Assembly: GCF_000835495.1 (NCBI RefSeq)
Contig: NW_015622544.1
Location: 1,950,855 to 2,014,854 of the forward strand
Reading direction: 5' to 3'
DNA: 64,000 nucleotides
Source: Cladophialophora immunda
Taxonomy: Eukaryota; Ascomycota; Eurotiomycetes; Chaetothyriales; Herpotrichiellaceae
The translations under genes were made by a program, and so were the position numbers. A model generated the notes under the pieces. That model did not search any database. It was not told where the DNA came from and was given only the letters and a program-made list of their open reading frames with translations. Below, in pieces: positions 10,247-22,328 of the stretch (position 1 is the stretch's first letter; every line of letters starts with the position of its first letter).

Positions 10247-11062
10247 CTTTCAGGGAGCAAATCGGGACAAGCCTCTGGAGAGTGTTGAGGGCCGCACACA
10301 CTTGTAAGTGTCGGGAAGGCAGCTCAGCAGTGTGATTGTCTCCTCTCACGCATTCATATCAAATAAAGACATGTCTTCTCGACCGAGAAGTTCTTGGAGT
10401 CAATCCAGGAAACATGACCTTTGGATTTGGAAGATTCTTTTCACATTATAGGATGGTTACCTTCCCAGACCAGCTTGGTAGCATCTGTCCAAGCCTGGGT
10501 GGTCTGGCTGCTCAGCCTCCACAAAGACAGCCTTACGAGCGTTAGGCTGGACCGTCGTGGTCGTCCGAGTTCCACCAGCTGGAGTAGTGTTGGAGTGCAA
10601 GGCGAGATGGCTAGCGCACACATGCATGAGGATTCTGCCCAAATATTGTGTAACTCGCCTGCGTTAGTAAATCAATCTACTCACTATCCTTGAAGGAACA
10701 GCAGGCAGGCACAGCTGAGGCCTCAATCGGCCCTGAATCTGAACTGTGTATTATTCTGTAGCTTCTTCGTGCTCTACCTCGAACACCATGTTCTGGATTA
10801 AAGCAGCATCGTTACCTTTCCTGCATGGAAACTGCTTTGAGCAAAAGTCATAAAAGCGGCGCAAGACAGGCTTAGTCATTTTCAGCGGCCAAGCAATGAC
10901 ATCGTCGCAAATCCCCAGCAAGAAATATTGAGCAAATGGTTCAGCACGCGTTAGGAGACCGGCATCCACCAGTCAAGACGGTTTCTCTGGGATCGGCCAG
11001 ATGGAGAGGTACCAGCTGCACAAAAGGTGACCGGCTTTGTGCAGTTATCCCTGTGGACGGAC
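10247..11062. other. Intergenic region upstream of PGS1, one unidentified minus-strand frame
   Basis: Promoter region shared by PGS1 (plus) and the NLR relic (minus). A minus-strand frame at 10969-10751 reads like protein (for example FLLGICDDVIAWPLKM, then KPVLRRFYDFCSKQF) but has no partner exon that I could find and no family that I know. It may be an exon or a gene remnant. The other frames look random. Confidence 0.4.
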
Positions 11063-12874
11063 ATGTTCGCCAGGAACTGTGGACTGCAGGCACTTCGCAG
11101 CTGCAGTCGGACGACCAGAGCTTGCGTTCATCGTGCCCCTGCAACGAAGCTCGTCTCCCGACGCTTTTCCTCGTCCTCGTCCTCGTCGGCGTTCAGCAAT
11201 GGCCCTGCTCCAACGGCGCATCCTCTCGCAGGGATTGCCACTCAGCTTGATCATGTCGCACCCCGTTTCGAGATAGACCCGGACGATATTCAGATTCTCG
11301 ATTCTCCAACCGCTTTCTACGATACCCTGAAGGTAGAGACATGATGCACCTATGGGAAGCGGCCAGCTAAGGTGTGCTGCAGGCCAAGATAAAAGGAGCA
11401 AAACGACGGATATACCTATCTACGTTGTACATTGGCAAAACCGAACACGAGCTCATCCAGACACTTGATGAAGCATTGGAGAACAACCCGGACCTTGAGG
11501 TCTCGATCCTTACCGATGCACTTCGAGGCACTCGAGAAGACCCTAATCCGTCGTGTGCCACCCTCCTAGCACCGTTGATTGTTCGATTCGGTGATCGGGT
11601 TCGGATCTCCATGTTCCACACTCCAAATCTCAACGGGTGGAAGAAGAAGTACATGCCCAAGCGGATAAACGAAGGATGGGGCTTGCAACACATGAAACTC
11701 TACGGATTTGACGATGAAATAATGCTCTCAGGGTATGGTGGCTTCTCGCCCTTGTTCTTGTTACTATTCTAATCCACCCAGCGCCAATTTATCCGACGAC
11801 TACTTCACCAACCGTCTTGACCGGTACCACATTTTCTCTTCCAAAGAGCTCACAGATTTCTACGGTGCTGTTCACGAAGCTGTCTGCGACCTGTCGTACC
11901 ACCTCGTGCCCTCGGAGGCGCGACCCGGCGGCTTTGAGCTGCTTAGCCCCCATGAACGAGGGTATCCCGACCCGTTATGGCATACCAAAAGATTCAAGGC
12001 ATATGCCAAAGAGATACTTGAACCATTAATCCACAAGAAAGCTAGACAGAAGATGTTTCCAGTCGAATTTACACAGCAAAAGACTTTCGTCTATCCGCTG
12101 GCTCAGTTCGACGTCCTCCTTGGCGCGCCTAAGAATATGGCCCTGCTCGACTATGAGTTTGCACAATACACTTCTACAGAGAAGCCTGCAATTACTAAAC
12201 TGCTCACCAACCTTGCCGAGGACAAGCGACTGCACAAGTCAACGTGGATATTCACTGCTGGATACTTCAATATCGACCCAGACATCTGCCAACTTCTCAT
12301 ATCCGCCGCTCCAGAAAGCCCACGAGCACTTGAACCAGGCATCAAAGCTTTCGAAAAGGCATGCACGGTGATTACCGCATCGCCATGGGCCAACGGTTTC
12401 TACGGCAGCCCCGGAGTGAGCGGTATGCTACCAGCAGCTTATACTCTCCTTTCTCGACGTTTCCTGCGTACCGTGCACGATGCTGGTAAAGAAGACGTAA
12501 TTCAGCTGAAGGAGTGGAGAAAAGGTACGGTCGGTGAGCCTGGTGGGATGACCTACCACGCCAAAGGGCTATGGGTGACTCTACCGCCTCAATTGGACAC
12601 TGAGGGGCAGGCCATCGAAGAACCGGGACCAAGCATCACGGTGGTAGGGAGCAGCAACTACACGAAAAGAAGCTACAGTCTTGACCTGGAAATTGGAGCG
12701 ATGATTCTCACCGGCGACGAGGCGCTGAAACGAAGACTGAAAGAAGAGACGGAAAATCTGCAAAAAGATGCGGCAGTCGCAACACAGGACGATCTCGCGA
12801 AGATCGATCGGAGGGTGGGCTTGAAGGTGCGACTGGCCCTTTGGCTAGTTGAGGCCTTGGGAGGCGCTTTATGA
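11063..12874 (+). CDS. PGS1: CDP-diacylglycerol--glycerol-3-phosphate 3-phosphatidyltransferase (PGP synthase)
   Basis: Makes phosphatidylglycerophosphate from CDP-diacylglycerol and glycerol-3-phosphate, the committed step to cardiolipin in mitochondria. Exons 11063-11332, 11383-11732 and 11782-12874 give 570 residues; the introns are 50 and 49 bases. The N-terminus (MFARNCGLQALRSCSRTTRA, later an SRRFSSSSSS stretch) is basic, Ser/Arg-rich and without acidic residues, as in a mitochondrial presequence. This and the lack of an upstream in-frame ATG decide the start. Two phospholipase-D HKD motifs are present: HMKLYGFDDEIMLSGAN near residue 193, rebuilt across intron 2, and YHAKGLWV with VVGSSNYTKRS near 464. 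The family hallmark AKRRIYLSTLYIGKTEHELI opens exon 2. The apparent valine-start frame at 11374 is intron; the true acceptor is the CAG at 11382. Identity is secure. Confidence 0.94.
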
Positions 12875-15800
12875 GCGCTACTACTATGGGGAGGAGCTCG
12901 TCGAAGAAGGCAAACGAGAGCAGTGCTTCTGATCACCTGCGAACAGCTGACCAGTGCCGCCACAGGCTCCCGGAATACCCTGATATCGGAAGAAACCTGA
13001 AGCAATGACTATACGCTGTTGCCAGGCACACGCCAACTATACGAGACCAGTGCCTCTAACGCCCCATTTTGACAAAACGAGAAGCCGACGAGCGCCATAA
13101 CTCTCCTCTCTTCGACACTTGCCCCTGCACGAGCGAAGCATGCTGACCTGCAACCCTCTTCTCCTCTCACTCGCGCGACGAACTCTGGCTTTCCATTACC
13201 TTGGAGACAGGAAACTCCTTCGGAAGAAGGGACTGGGTTATTTCCCATGTACAATAATTTTCCCTCCTCAAAGTAAGAGGCGGACCATTGAGACGAGCAT
13301 ATGGGATAGAAAGGAAACCCGAACTGATAGATTGGGTAGAGAGCTCAGATGCAAACGGGCTATGTATACAGTAAATACATGTATCACCATCCGTAATATA
13401 TGAGGACCACTGCAAAGAGAAGGGGATCCAGCAAAGAGATTCGACCTCGCTCTGAAAAGGGTTTGACAGCGATGAGAATGGGCTACATCAAGGACATGGC
13501 TTACAACTCTGTCTAAATATCAGGGAGGTCCCTAAAAGGGTCAACAAAAGATCGGGGAGGACAGGAGTCAAGCGCTGTGTCTTACACCTTAGCACGCCCG
13601 CCCCCTTTGGTCGCTGAATAGGGACTCACCCAACCAACGACCCACAGGATTTTCAGGAGTCCGCCGCAGGCTCAGGGTGGAAAGTGAACTTGTCGTGTCG
13701 CGACTTCGAGAGAGAGCCGGCAAGAGTGCATTTCGAGTTCGTGCTCAGGGAGGAATCCCTCACCGCAATGACCGGATGACCCACCACTCTCAGTCATGTT
13801 GTGGTAATTTCAAGCTGCTGGGCACGACGACCCGCTCCAGGATGGCAAAAGGTAACGACGGCCGCAGTCTTCATCCGGCGTCTATGCGAAGATTGACTGG
13901 GTCGCAGCCCTTTCTTGGAGAATTGTTGCAGATTATTGGGATGTGATCGATTCCTGCCCAGTCTCCAAGCAAACTGAGCATTTGCACAATGCGAAGATGT
14001 CCGAATTGCGGGACTCCTGGTCGAGAGAAAGAATGAACAAGCAAGCCGAAATACCTGTGGGCAAACATGGTCGAGGGAAGCAGGGTGAGAGCCACATATC
14101 CCCCATCCATGGATTGAGATGAAGCCTCAGGTGTCTCACACCGTCACGAATGCAATCTACCGACTTGCGCCGGAGGTGAAGTCCATCATTTGGGCAGCAT
14201 GTGAGCCTAGGAACGGAGCATTGGAAACAACATGGACCAAACGAGTAAACGATCAACACACCGTCCTCGCGCTGCGACATGCACAGACCATGCTGGAAGA
14301 AATTTTTTTTTCTGATTTTCGTTGAAATTTTCAAGTGTGCGATTGCGGTCTCTCTCCTCATCCAATCAGCACAGAAACTCGTAGGCAATCGAGATCTGCA
14401 TCTTTCAGCCACCTCGATGTTGTTCATGCACGCTGCAGCACCAACGCAAAACTTCCTGAATTTCGGCAACGAGAAAGGAAAAGACCAGCGAATCTTGAAG
14501 GTGGAAGAAATTGCAACATGGCGGTGTATATACCGCCATGTCTGAGCAGGAAACGCTAGAACACGGATGGTGTATGGGAACAGCCGCTGGGTGGGTTCGC
14601 TTAGGGCCTCACCAGACGAGGCTCTCCAAATTCTGCACTAAGGGTTTTGGAAGATCTCGAAAACCTACCGGAGAATGATCTGAATGGAGGGCCTTCAAGG
14701 TTGGGCTTTCTGCACCTTGCTGCCATCAATGCAATGCGGTGGCACGTATGCGAAAGCAACATGGAAGGCGTGGAACCATTGAAGACGTGGAATCGTTGTG
14801 GCAGAGGAGAAGCGTTGCCAACATGATGACAGACTCCGTGACGCTCGCCAAATCTCAAGAGTATTGCACTCTTGTGTGGAGCAATCCTGTTACAGAGCCG
14901 GACCGTGGTATCGAAGGATGTCTCTATTTGGATGACAAGTAGGGAGAGGACTCGAAGCTCCCTGCCTGTCGGAATCTGGAGGAGTATGGCCGTCGAGTAG
15001 CCGGAGAATTTCAGATGCCACTCAATCCAAGAAAACGGGGGCCAACCTCCTCGAAAACGTGTCAATCATTACTCCGAACGAATTCTTGTGAAGCCCAATT
15101 CTCCTCTCAGGTGCCACGGTAGTAGTGATGGTTGTTAGAGCAGACGCTTTGCTCTGTGGATCTGCTCTCAACGCGAACCTCATAGCCAAAGATTTCAGGT
15201 CCGAGATCGACGCCCTGGTGGAGTGACGAGGTCGGGGAGAGGGGTACCAGTCTCGAGAGCTGCGCGAGTGTTGCTTCGGCCCGACGTTGGCCAATGCAAA
15301 GTGTTCAATAGTCTGACAGACCAATAATGGAAAGCTTCAAGGCTTTCGGCGGTTGGCTTTACCTAGTGCAGGGCGACGACCACCACAACGGGATTGGCAA
15401 CAGCCATGGCATTGTTGCAAGCAGGTCGATAACTGGACGTTTCGTGGCCCTTTGCCAGTGGGTGACGAGTGCCCTTTCTCCGCTGGCGCCAATCAGGTCT
15501 GAATGACTTGGCCTCTTTTCCGAGGCGCCAGCATCCAAACGGGCCTGGAGCCCTTCATCGGCGGTCGCCCAGCCCAAAATCGAAGCGGAGGCGGAATGGA
15601 GAACCCCTCCTGCTGAGCTTATGCAGGCTTCTGCATCTCAAGTGCCCGCTGGCTGCATTAGACTGCACCGAGACAGGCACTGTAACAGCACCAGAGTGCC
15701 ACTGAAAGAGCCATTGAAGGAGGTTGAAATTGCACTGCCTTTTCACCGACTTTTGGGCAAAATGGCAAGTATCGAATAGCAGTCCAGTCTGTCTTTTGTT

Positions 15801-18800
15801 GGGTCAATGATCGAGATACGGCGACATGTTGGTCTGTGTAATTTACAGCACGGCTCGGTTGACGCTCATTGACGATGAATGCTCTCTGCCCCGTCGAAAG
15901 ACTGGGTCTCTTGCCTTGTGGGTGCCTTGGATTGCCAAAGCGACGTCTGGCTGAAACATCAGCAAGGCATCTCAATGACACTGCCGAAACCTCCAGTGTC
16001 AGTGCTTCGACTTCCTTGGGATTATCCGAGATGACCCCCGAGTTCTCAAACCCAGCATCTGCCAATAGTAGCTTATCATTTCACGTGGTCATCCCCTGTT
16101 TTCTCTGGGACATCATTGGATCTATGTTTCGTAAGCCTAATGTCGCTTGGAACAAGACCGCCGATCAGATAAACATGCCACTGCCGTTGACAGGTTTTTG
16201 ACAGCTCCCTATTCCGGGACCGGATTCGCTGGACAGAGCACGGAGGGCTTGAATGCTTGGAAACCCTTGGAAACTGGTCGAAGCAAAGCGAGATAACCTC
16301 CTTGCTTGAATCCTTCTTGGGGCCGTCTGGGTGGGCCTTTGCGATGCGAATGGTTGCAATCACATGACCTCAGCTCGTCGAGTGTGGTGGCAGAGACTGT
16401 ATGGAATACGAAGCACCTCGCTCCTCGGTCCTTCTTTGTAGGATGGAAGACATCACGGAGGACGACTACAAGTACCGCGGTGACAAGTTGTGGAAGGCAC
16501 CGTCGTCGTCGTTGCAGATTCTGGGATTAAAATCCATGGGTTCATGGCCGGCGACGAACTTTGCCATCCGTCCAGGATTCCCAGTTTTGCGGGGTAAGCT
16601 TCCAGGGGGAGGACTGTGCTGTACCACCATCCCAAGGTCACTTCGGGCTATCAATGGGACCTGCGGGTGAACTCGTAAGGTTGACTCAGCCAGAAGAGCA
16701 TCGAGCAACAACGATAAGGACCCAAGTGAGAGATTTTCATCCTGTGCCTCCAATGTCCAGGCCCAATGATTAGGATTCCTTGACTTGTCAGCTCTTGAAA
16801 TGAATGCAGGGCACCTGGGATCGGAGACACAGTTAAGACGAGTTGCGTGAGGCAGTCGCTGCATTGCCCTATCACAAAGGAAATAACCACGGAACTCGGG
16901 AGCAGGATTGTCTTTGTAGGTGCCCGGATATGGCATCCAGAACGGGGATTGTCAGAGTCGAGTTATGAAGGCAAAATGCATTCTTCATGACAAAGGGGGA
17001 TGGAAGCCTTCGGGGGCTCGTGCTCCCTCTGGGACCGACATTCGTAATTAGGTACTCCATATTATTATTGTTCATTGCAAAGTGTCCTCTTTTATTCACC
17101 TCTGGCCTCGTGGTCATCATCCACTGTGGTGGTTGCGTGTTCGCTACCCGGCGGCGGCGTCATTTTCTTGTCAAAGCTCATGATGGCTGTGGCGTGACTA
17201 TTGGCTGGAGGAGACAAAGCGAGGAGCCGAAAGCGGGTAGGGAGGCAGTGGGAGGGTGGTTCAAAAAGGGAGCCTTTGTCTGGCTTGCACCTGACTGAGC
17301 AAGCCCGTCGAGGTCTCACTGGGTCTGGATGGCTTGGAGGGCATCGATCGCTGCAGGGTGGGAGGGATTGTCTGCGCGTGTGTGAGACAAAAAAAGAGAG
17401 GGCAGTGGGTGGCGGCATTGCTTCGTCAAGCCCCTCAAACCTTCAGGCGTAGAAATGAGCACGAGGACAGGCAGAGAAAGCCAGCGAGGGTCAGAAGAAA
17501 AATGGGTCACGCGCTAGCAGGAAATTGCGAGGTGTTGCTCGTGCAGCAGCCGCCAGTCCCCAAGCAGACTAGCTCCTGCAGCTGCCTTCCAACCGTGGGC
17601 CACCCTCGCAGGCGCAGGCACAATCCCAGTCCCCCCACCCGCGGCGGCGTGATTCGTCCCTGTCTGGCCCTGCAGTTGCCGGCTGGTTCCATTGACTTCG
17701 GTCGCCCAGTGGGCGAGGGCCCAGCGTCATTTGTTGGGGCAGGCACTGGTGGGCAGTTTTTCGCCGTTGCCCGTAGCTCGTAGCCCGTAGCCCTCTGCCG
17801 CCTTTGTCAAAGTTAGGCCTGTGAGGGCGCTCCGTGAGAGTGGTGTGCCCACTGCTCGGCTGGCCCCAGAATGCACCATTCCCAGGGACCGGGCAGGGCC
17901 AAGCTGTCAGAGCCACCCGTCACCGCCAACTCGACCGCCGCACCTGGGGTCTTGGTGGTTGTTCTTCCTGCTTCATAACCACCACTCAGCCATCTTCGTC
18001 TCACTGTTTACCCTCTGCCCCTACCACTCGACCTCCAAATCGACCGCCCTGCAATGTGAAATCAAAAGCCCTCACGAGTGTTCGTTCTTCTCTCCCTGTC
18101 ACCTACAACTTAACACCTGGCCGTGTCTCTCCTTCTCACCCTCCCGTCTCGACGACGTTCCTTCTGCTCGCCAGCATTCCTCGCCGTCGCCCAGCGACCT
18201 CACACCCCGCTGGTCCTCGACTCCCCACCACGCCCGGCATTGAGCTCGAACCACCCCCATCACAACTGTACCTATAATCCTGTTATACCACTGAACTGTT
18301 CCTCGATCTGCCTGGGATATCAGGGCTATTTGAGCATCGAATCTGTCGAGTCTACCCTGCCTTTCGGATTCGGCTTAGTTGGTGAATCATTGTTGCGGGT
18401 GTCAACTGGGTCAAAGTCAGGTCAAGTCACGCTCAGCCCACACCACAATAAACTTCAGACAAAGGGGTGAAGCTCTCTGCTTTGAGTCAAGACTACACCA
18501 TCCAAGCTCATTCTTCATCGTCTTGCCTGTTCACCAGCTTCTTCAGTGGCAACAAACCCTGTGGCTGCCTGTCGACAGGCATCTGGAGCTCGACAAGCCG
18601 TGACACCAACTACGCTTTCAACTACCTTGGGGTCAGCTCAACCAACTCACCACTCTCCCACTCTCTCTCTCTCTCTCTAATCTCTCGAATCTCTACCACT
18701 TCTTCGACTATCCTCACTCCCTCCTCTACTTCTTCATCCGCATTCTTTGGCTCTTCTGCCGGAACCAGTCCCACAATCCTTTCGACCATGACACAATAAA

Positions 18801-19275
18801 CTGACGCTCTTTACGCCTCTGCTCGTTCGACTGCACAACGAGCCCAGCAGGCTCTGCGTCAGCGATCAGCTTTTCCTTTTGTTTTACGTTACGACCTATA
18901 CCACCTCTATGAGCCTCTGACCTTACACGAACGACAAGGAGTTCCGCGGTGTCCTTCTCGACTGGGCGTTTTTCTAACACATGATAAGTGGGGAGGTTGA
19001 AGAATTGAAGCTACAAGGCGGATCTATGCTTGGTGTCCGGGTTCCAGTTCCTATACTCGACGTTTCCTCCTGAGCGTATCTGCTCTTACACATTGCGTCT
19101 ACGTTGCGATCCCATTCCTGTCTATACTGCTGTACAAAGTCCTCCTGGGTCATATTACACGTCGCTGTTCAGTCAACAAAAGTTCTTGTCACTTGAATCC
19201 AAAAAGGATAGAACGCTGCTCGAAGCATCAGAGATATACCGGCTCACCCCATTCTTGATATCCGCCAATACAACG
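12875..19275. other. Long gap; no recognisable gene, right part likely leader/promoter of the kinase
   Basis: About 6.4 kb without a protein I can support. From 12.9 to 17 kb many short frames occur on both strands. The longest are minus 14469-13933 and minus 16936-16466, with no known domain and no clear introns joining them to others. From about 17.1 kb to the kinase start the plus strand is rich in C and T, with CTCTCTCT (18661-18678), TTCTTC and TCTCTCTACC stretches, as in long fungal 5' leaders. Several ATGs in this stretch would make upstream ORFs if the leader begins this far up. The 246 bases before the kinase ATG are open in frame but have no ATG. Confidence 0.45.
18661..18678. repeat. 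CT dinucleotide run in kinase upstream region
   Basis: A perfect CT run inside a longer pyrimidine-rich tract. Such tracts are common just upstream of transcription starts in filamentous fungi. Confidence 0.85.
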
Positions 19276-21168
19276 ATGGAGTGCATGAAAGATGAGTTCC
19301 ACAAGGATCAACTTCTGGATGGTCGCTTCAGAACCATTGCTCCCCTCAACCATGGTTCCTTCGGCATGGTCTTCCTGGCCGAGGACACCTTGACTCGGCA
19401 AAATGTGGCCATCAAATGTTTGACCAAGCCTTCTGTTACCGCCAAGTCCACACAGGTACCAACCACGGACGAAGGGACAGAAGAGTTTGCGTGCCATGCA
19501 ATTCTGAGGCACCACGATCACCTGGTTAACCTGGTTCATCACTTTGAAACCGACGCTCACACCTACCTGGTTCTGGAATACTGCTCGCAAGGTGACCTGT
19601 ACGAAGCCATCCGCCTCAACCGGGGTCCTGTCCAGACTGAGCACGTTCGACGTTTCATGCTGCAGCTGATCAGCGCCGTGCAACATATGCATGCTAACGG
19701 CCTCTTTCACCGAGACATCAAGCCTGAGAATATCTTCTTGACCCAAGATGGTTCCGTCAAACTGGGGGATTTCGGCTTGGCCACCAAGAGCCTATGGTCT
19801 TACGAGTCTTGCGTTGGAAGCGACCGATATATGGCCCCGGAACAGTACGATCCTGCCGGCGCGGGCTACTCCCCCGCAAAGGCAGATATCTGGTCTATCG
19901 GTATCTGCTTGCTCAATGTCCTTTTTGCCAGGAATCCCTTTGTGACACCCACGGAATCAGACATCCTCTTTGCCGATTATCGTCGAGACCGCCAGTCTCT
20001 GTTTGACATCTTTCCCAGCATGTCGCAGGATACCTTTGAGATCCTATCTGTGGCCATGGCTTTGGACCCTGCCAAACGGGACTTAGGCGCCGTGAGGCAA
20101 GCTGTTCTCCGTGCCATTGCTTTCACCACCGAGGACGAATCCTTCGACGACTTTTTCTGTTCCGAGGAACGAGATGTTGTCCGAGCCAGTGCCAATCGCG
20201 AGCCCTTGCGGACTCCGTCAATTCAGAGTCCTCAGATGGATGGCGACTCCTTCCCGTGGGCCAAGGCATTGCATGCCAGTCCTCTCAAGCAGCAACTTGA
20301 CTCGATCCCTGATCTGTACGAGGAAGATCTCTTTGACTCAGACAAGAGCCTTAAGCTCGGAGAGTCATGGTACTCTGGCCACGGCACCACGCCTTCTCTG
20401 ACGTCAATCTTCGACTCAGCCTATGGATCCTTCAAATCCATGACCCTCAGGCGATCTGCTGCCCGCAACCCACCTCAGCCGGACCCTCTCCCCATCCCCA
20501 ACTCATTACCATCTCGTGCCTCCCGGCCCATTCCCACCATGTCGTCCATCTTTGGAAAGAAGAAGGATGATACGGTCGCCAAGAGTTGGAGTGATATGTT
20601 CGAGGAAGATGAGGAGGAGTCGGAACGCGAGGCTGATCTGAAGTTGCGACGTGAGCAAAACTCGCGAAGCTGGAGTCAAGACAGTCAAAAACGTCTCCCA
20701 GTCCCTCCTGGGGTGCTCACCGAGTCTAAGAGTCGCTCTTCTAGCAATGCTTGCCGCAGCCGCACGCCAAAGCCCGTATCGCCCATCAAGACGAGCGATG
20801 GGGCCAATGAGAACGACCCTTTTGGGTGGCGTGCACGAACTCCTCGACACTCGCCCAAACAATTTCCCGTGGACAAGTGGGCGGCACTGGGCGACAAGAG
20901 GCGGAACTACCAGACGGAGTCGGACACGCAGACATGGACCTTCAAGAAACGATCTATGACGACGGGATCACGTAGGAAGCCTACGACCGGATTGGGACAT
21001 GATCCCCACCACCACCATCAGCATCCATGGCACCGTCGCGACAGCCGACCCAAGGCTCGTCCGGCGTACCTGGATCAAGATTGGCGGCAACAACGGGTGA
21101 CGGATTCATCCTCGACTGACGAGGATGAACTTGAGTGGGTTGGAGGTTGGCACAACTTCCATTTGTAA
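19276..21168 (+). CDS. KSP1: Serine/threonine protein kinase, Ksp1/Ran1-like
   Basis: A 630-residue protein kinase with the catalytic domain at the N-terminus (about residues 13-285) and a disordered Ser/Arg-rich tail. Ksp1 in yeast acts downstream of PKA and TORC1 in filamentous growth and autophagy control; Ran1/Pat1 is the related fission-yeast kinase. Visible motifs are a glycine loop with Asn in place of the first Gly (LNHGSFGMVF), the lysine in VAIKCL, the catalytic loop HRDIKPENIF, DFG (KLGDFGLATKS), and GSDRYMAPEQY at the end of the activation segment. An insert of low complexity (SVTAKSTQVPTTDEG) lies between the lysine and helix C. The protein ends ELEWVGGWHNFHL, a tail I recall from fungal Ksp1 proteins. 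The ATG at 19276 is the first in frame; the open frame continues upstream without ATG. A long pyrimidine-rich leader suggests translational control. Ksp1 versus Ran1 naming is less sure than kinase identity. Confidence 0.88.
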   Translation: MECMKDEFHKDQLLDGRFRTIAPLNHGSFGMVFLAEDTLTRQNVAIKCLTKPSVTAKSTQVPTTDEGTEEFACHAILRHHDHLVNLVHHFETDAHTYLVLEYCSQGDLYEAIRLNRGPVQTEHVRRFMLQLISAVQHMHANGLFHRDIKPENIFLTQDGSVKLGDFGLATKSLWSYESCVGSDRYMAPEQYDPAGAGYSPAKADIWSIGICLLNVLFARNPFVTPTESDILFADYRRDRQSLFDIFPSMSQDTFEILSVAMALDPAKRDLGAVRQAVLRAIAFTTEDESFDDFFCSEERDVVRASANREPLRTPSIQSPQMDGDSFPWAKALHASPLKQQLDSIPDLYEEDLFDSDKSLKLGESWYSGHGTTPSLTSIFDSAYGSFKSMTLRRSAARNPPQPDPLPIPNSLPSRASRPIPTMSSIFGKKKDDTVAKSWSDMFEEDEEESEREADLKLRREQNSRSWSQDSQKRLPVPPGVLTESKSRSSSNACRSRTPKPVSPIKTSDGANENDPFGWRARTPRHSPKQFPVDKWAALGDKRRNYQTESDTQTWTFKKRSMTTGSRRKPTTGLGHDPHHHHQHPWHRRDSRPKARPAYLDQDWRQQRVTDSSSTDEDELEWVGGWHNFHL

Positions 21169-22328
21169 TTCTTTGAGCATCACCTTCTTGTCAGCTTATT
21201 CGAACTTTGTGTGAACCGGGGCGAGTTACAATCCCAGCAGGGGGGGAACGAGTCTTGTGTTTTTGTTTGGATGGGTCAGGTGAAGACCACATTGCCATGC
21301 TTTTGAGAAAAGGAAGGAAAAAAAATACTCCCACCCTCGCTTTTGTCTTGATTGGAACCTTGACACTGATGACTTTGCAAACATGGGCTTGTTTATCGAC
21401 GAGGTGTCATGGCGTGTACCAACAGCAATCAGAAACCAAAAATACCCGGACAAAGGCATTGGGCACGGCGGCGGCCGCGAGTATGTTTTTTTTGAGTGTT
21501 TTATTTTACCGTGGGGATTCACCACATGAAATCCGACAAGGACAGCATCATAGGATATGGGAAGAAAAGCTTGGGGTGGGAGTGGTGTTGCTGTCGGCAG
21601 CGAAGGGGGAACGGTTCACTATTCAGGTTTGAAGAAGGCCATTTGAGGTGTTGAGACAGGCGTGTGTGCTCTTTGAATTGCATCAATTCTCCTGGACGCG
21701 CGGGGACTTTTTTACTTTGTTGGCTTGAAAGAGATGGAGCTGGAGCTTTGCTGAGAGCTTTGCTGAGAGCAGAGAGCTTGTCGAGCGAGAAGTAGCTAGA
21801 TTGATACTTTGGCCTCTAGACGGGCATTGATTGACAAGAGTCTTTCAAGAATGGAGAATTTCAACCCTCTCAACCCGCGGTGTATTTGTTGTGTCTGTAC
21901 CAGTGCCTGACTTACCTCGCTCGAGCCGGTTATGCCCCCGGCCGTGTCTGTCCCGGATCTGGAAATCAGCCGCTGGTGGCGGTCTGCAGGCTGCCTGGCT
22001 CACTGGCTCGCTGGGCTTCCCCCAGGCATCTCGGCTGGTGGCTAAGTTGGCAGAGGCAATGGCCGAGGCACAAAGTCGCAGTCTCCAACTCCAACTCCCC
22101 CGGATTCAGACTCACAGCCGAACAAGCTACAAAGTAACTGCGCCCTCCACCGTCTCCCATTGAACACATCCCTTCCTTTCTCTCGCTTTGCTCAGTAGCC
22201 GAGGGTCTGGGAATCGCGACGAGCCCCGAGTACATATTGATTGCCTTCTGCCACCCTTGATCCTCATCGTCTGCCAGCTCTACTATTTCCCTCCTGCATA
22301 CCGAGGACGCCACCCCACTCCATTCAAG
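21169..22328. other. Intergenic region between kinase and acyl-CoA dehydrogenase
   Basis: Holds the 3' end of the kinase transcript and the promoter of the dehydrogenase, with a short imperfect tandem duplication of GAGCTTTGCTGA at about 21735-21770. No gene is supported. Confidence 0.6.

Noticed and set aside
11374..11382. Valine/GTG start for the second PGS1 exon
   Set aside because: The CAG at 11382 is the acceptor that keeps phase; the bases before it are the end of the intron with a CTAAG branch.
13933..14469. 178-codon minus-strand frame
   Set aside because: Cys/Arg/His-heavy random-like composition, starts at a non-ATG codon, no intron signals, no domain.
16466..16936. 156-codon minus-strand frame with ATG start
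   Set aside because: Overlaps an equally open plus-strand frame (16401-16670); no motif, no splice partner. Left inside the gap entry.
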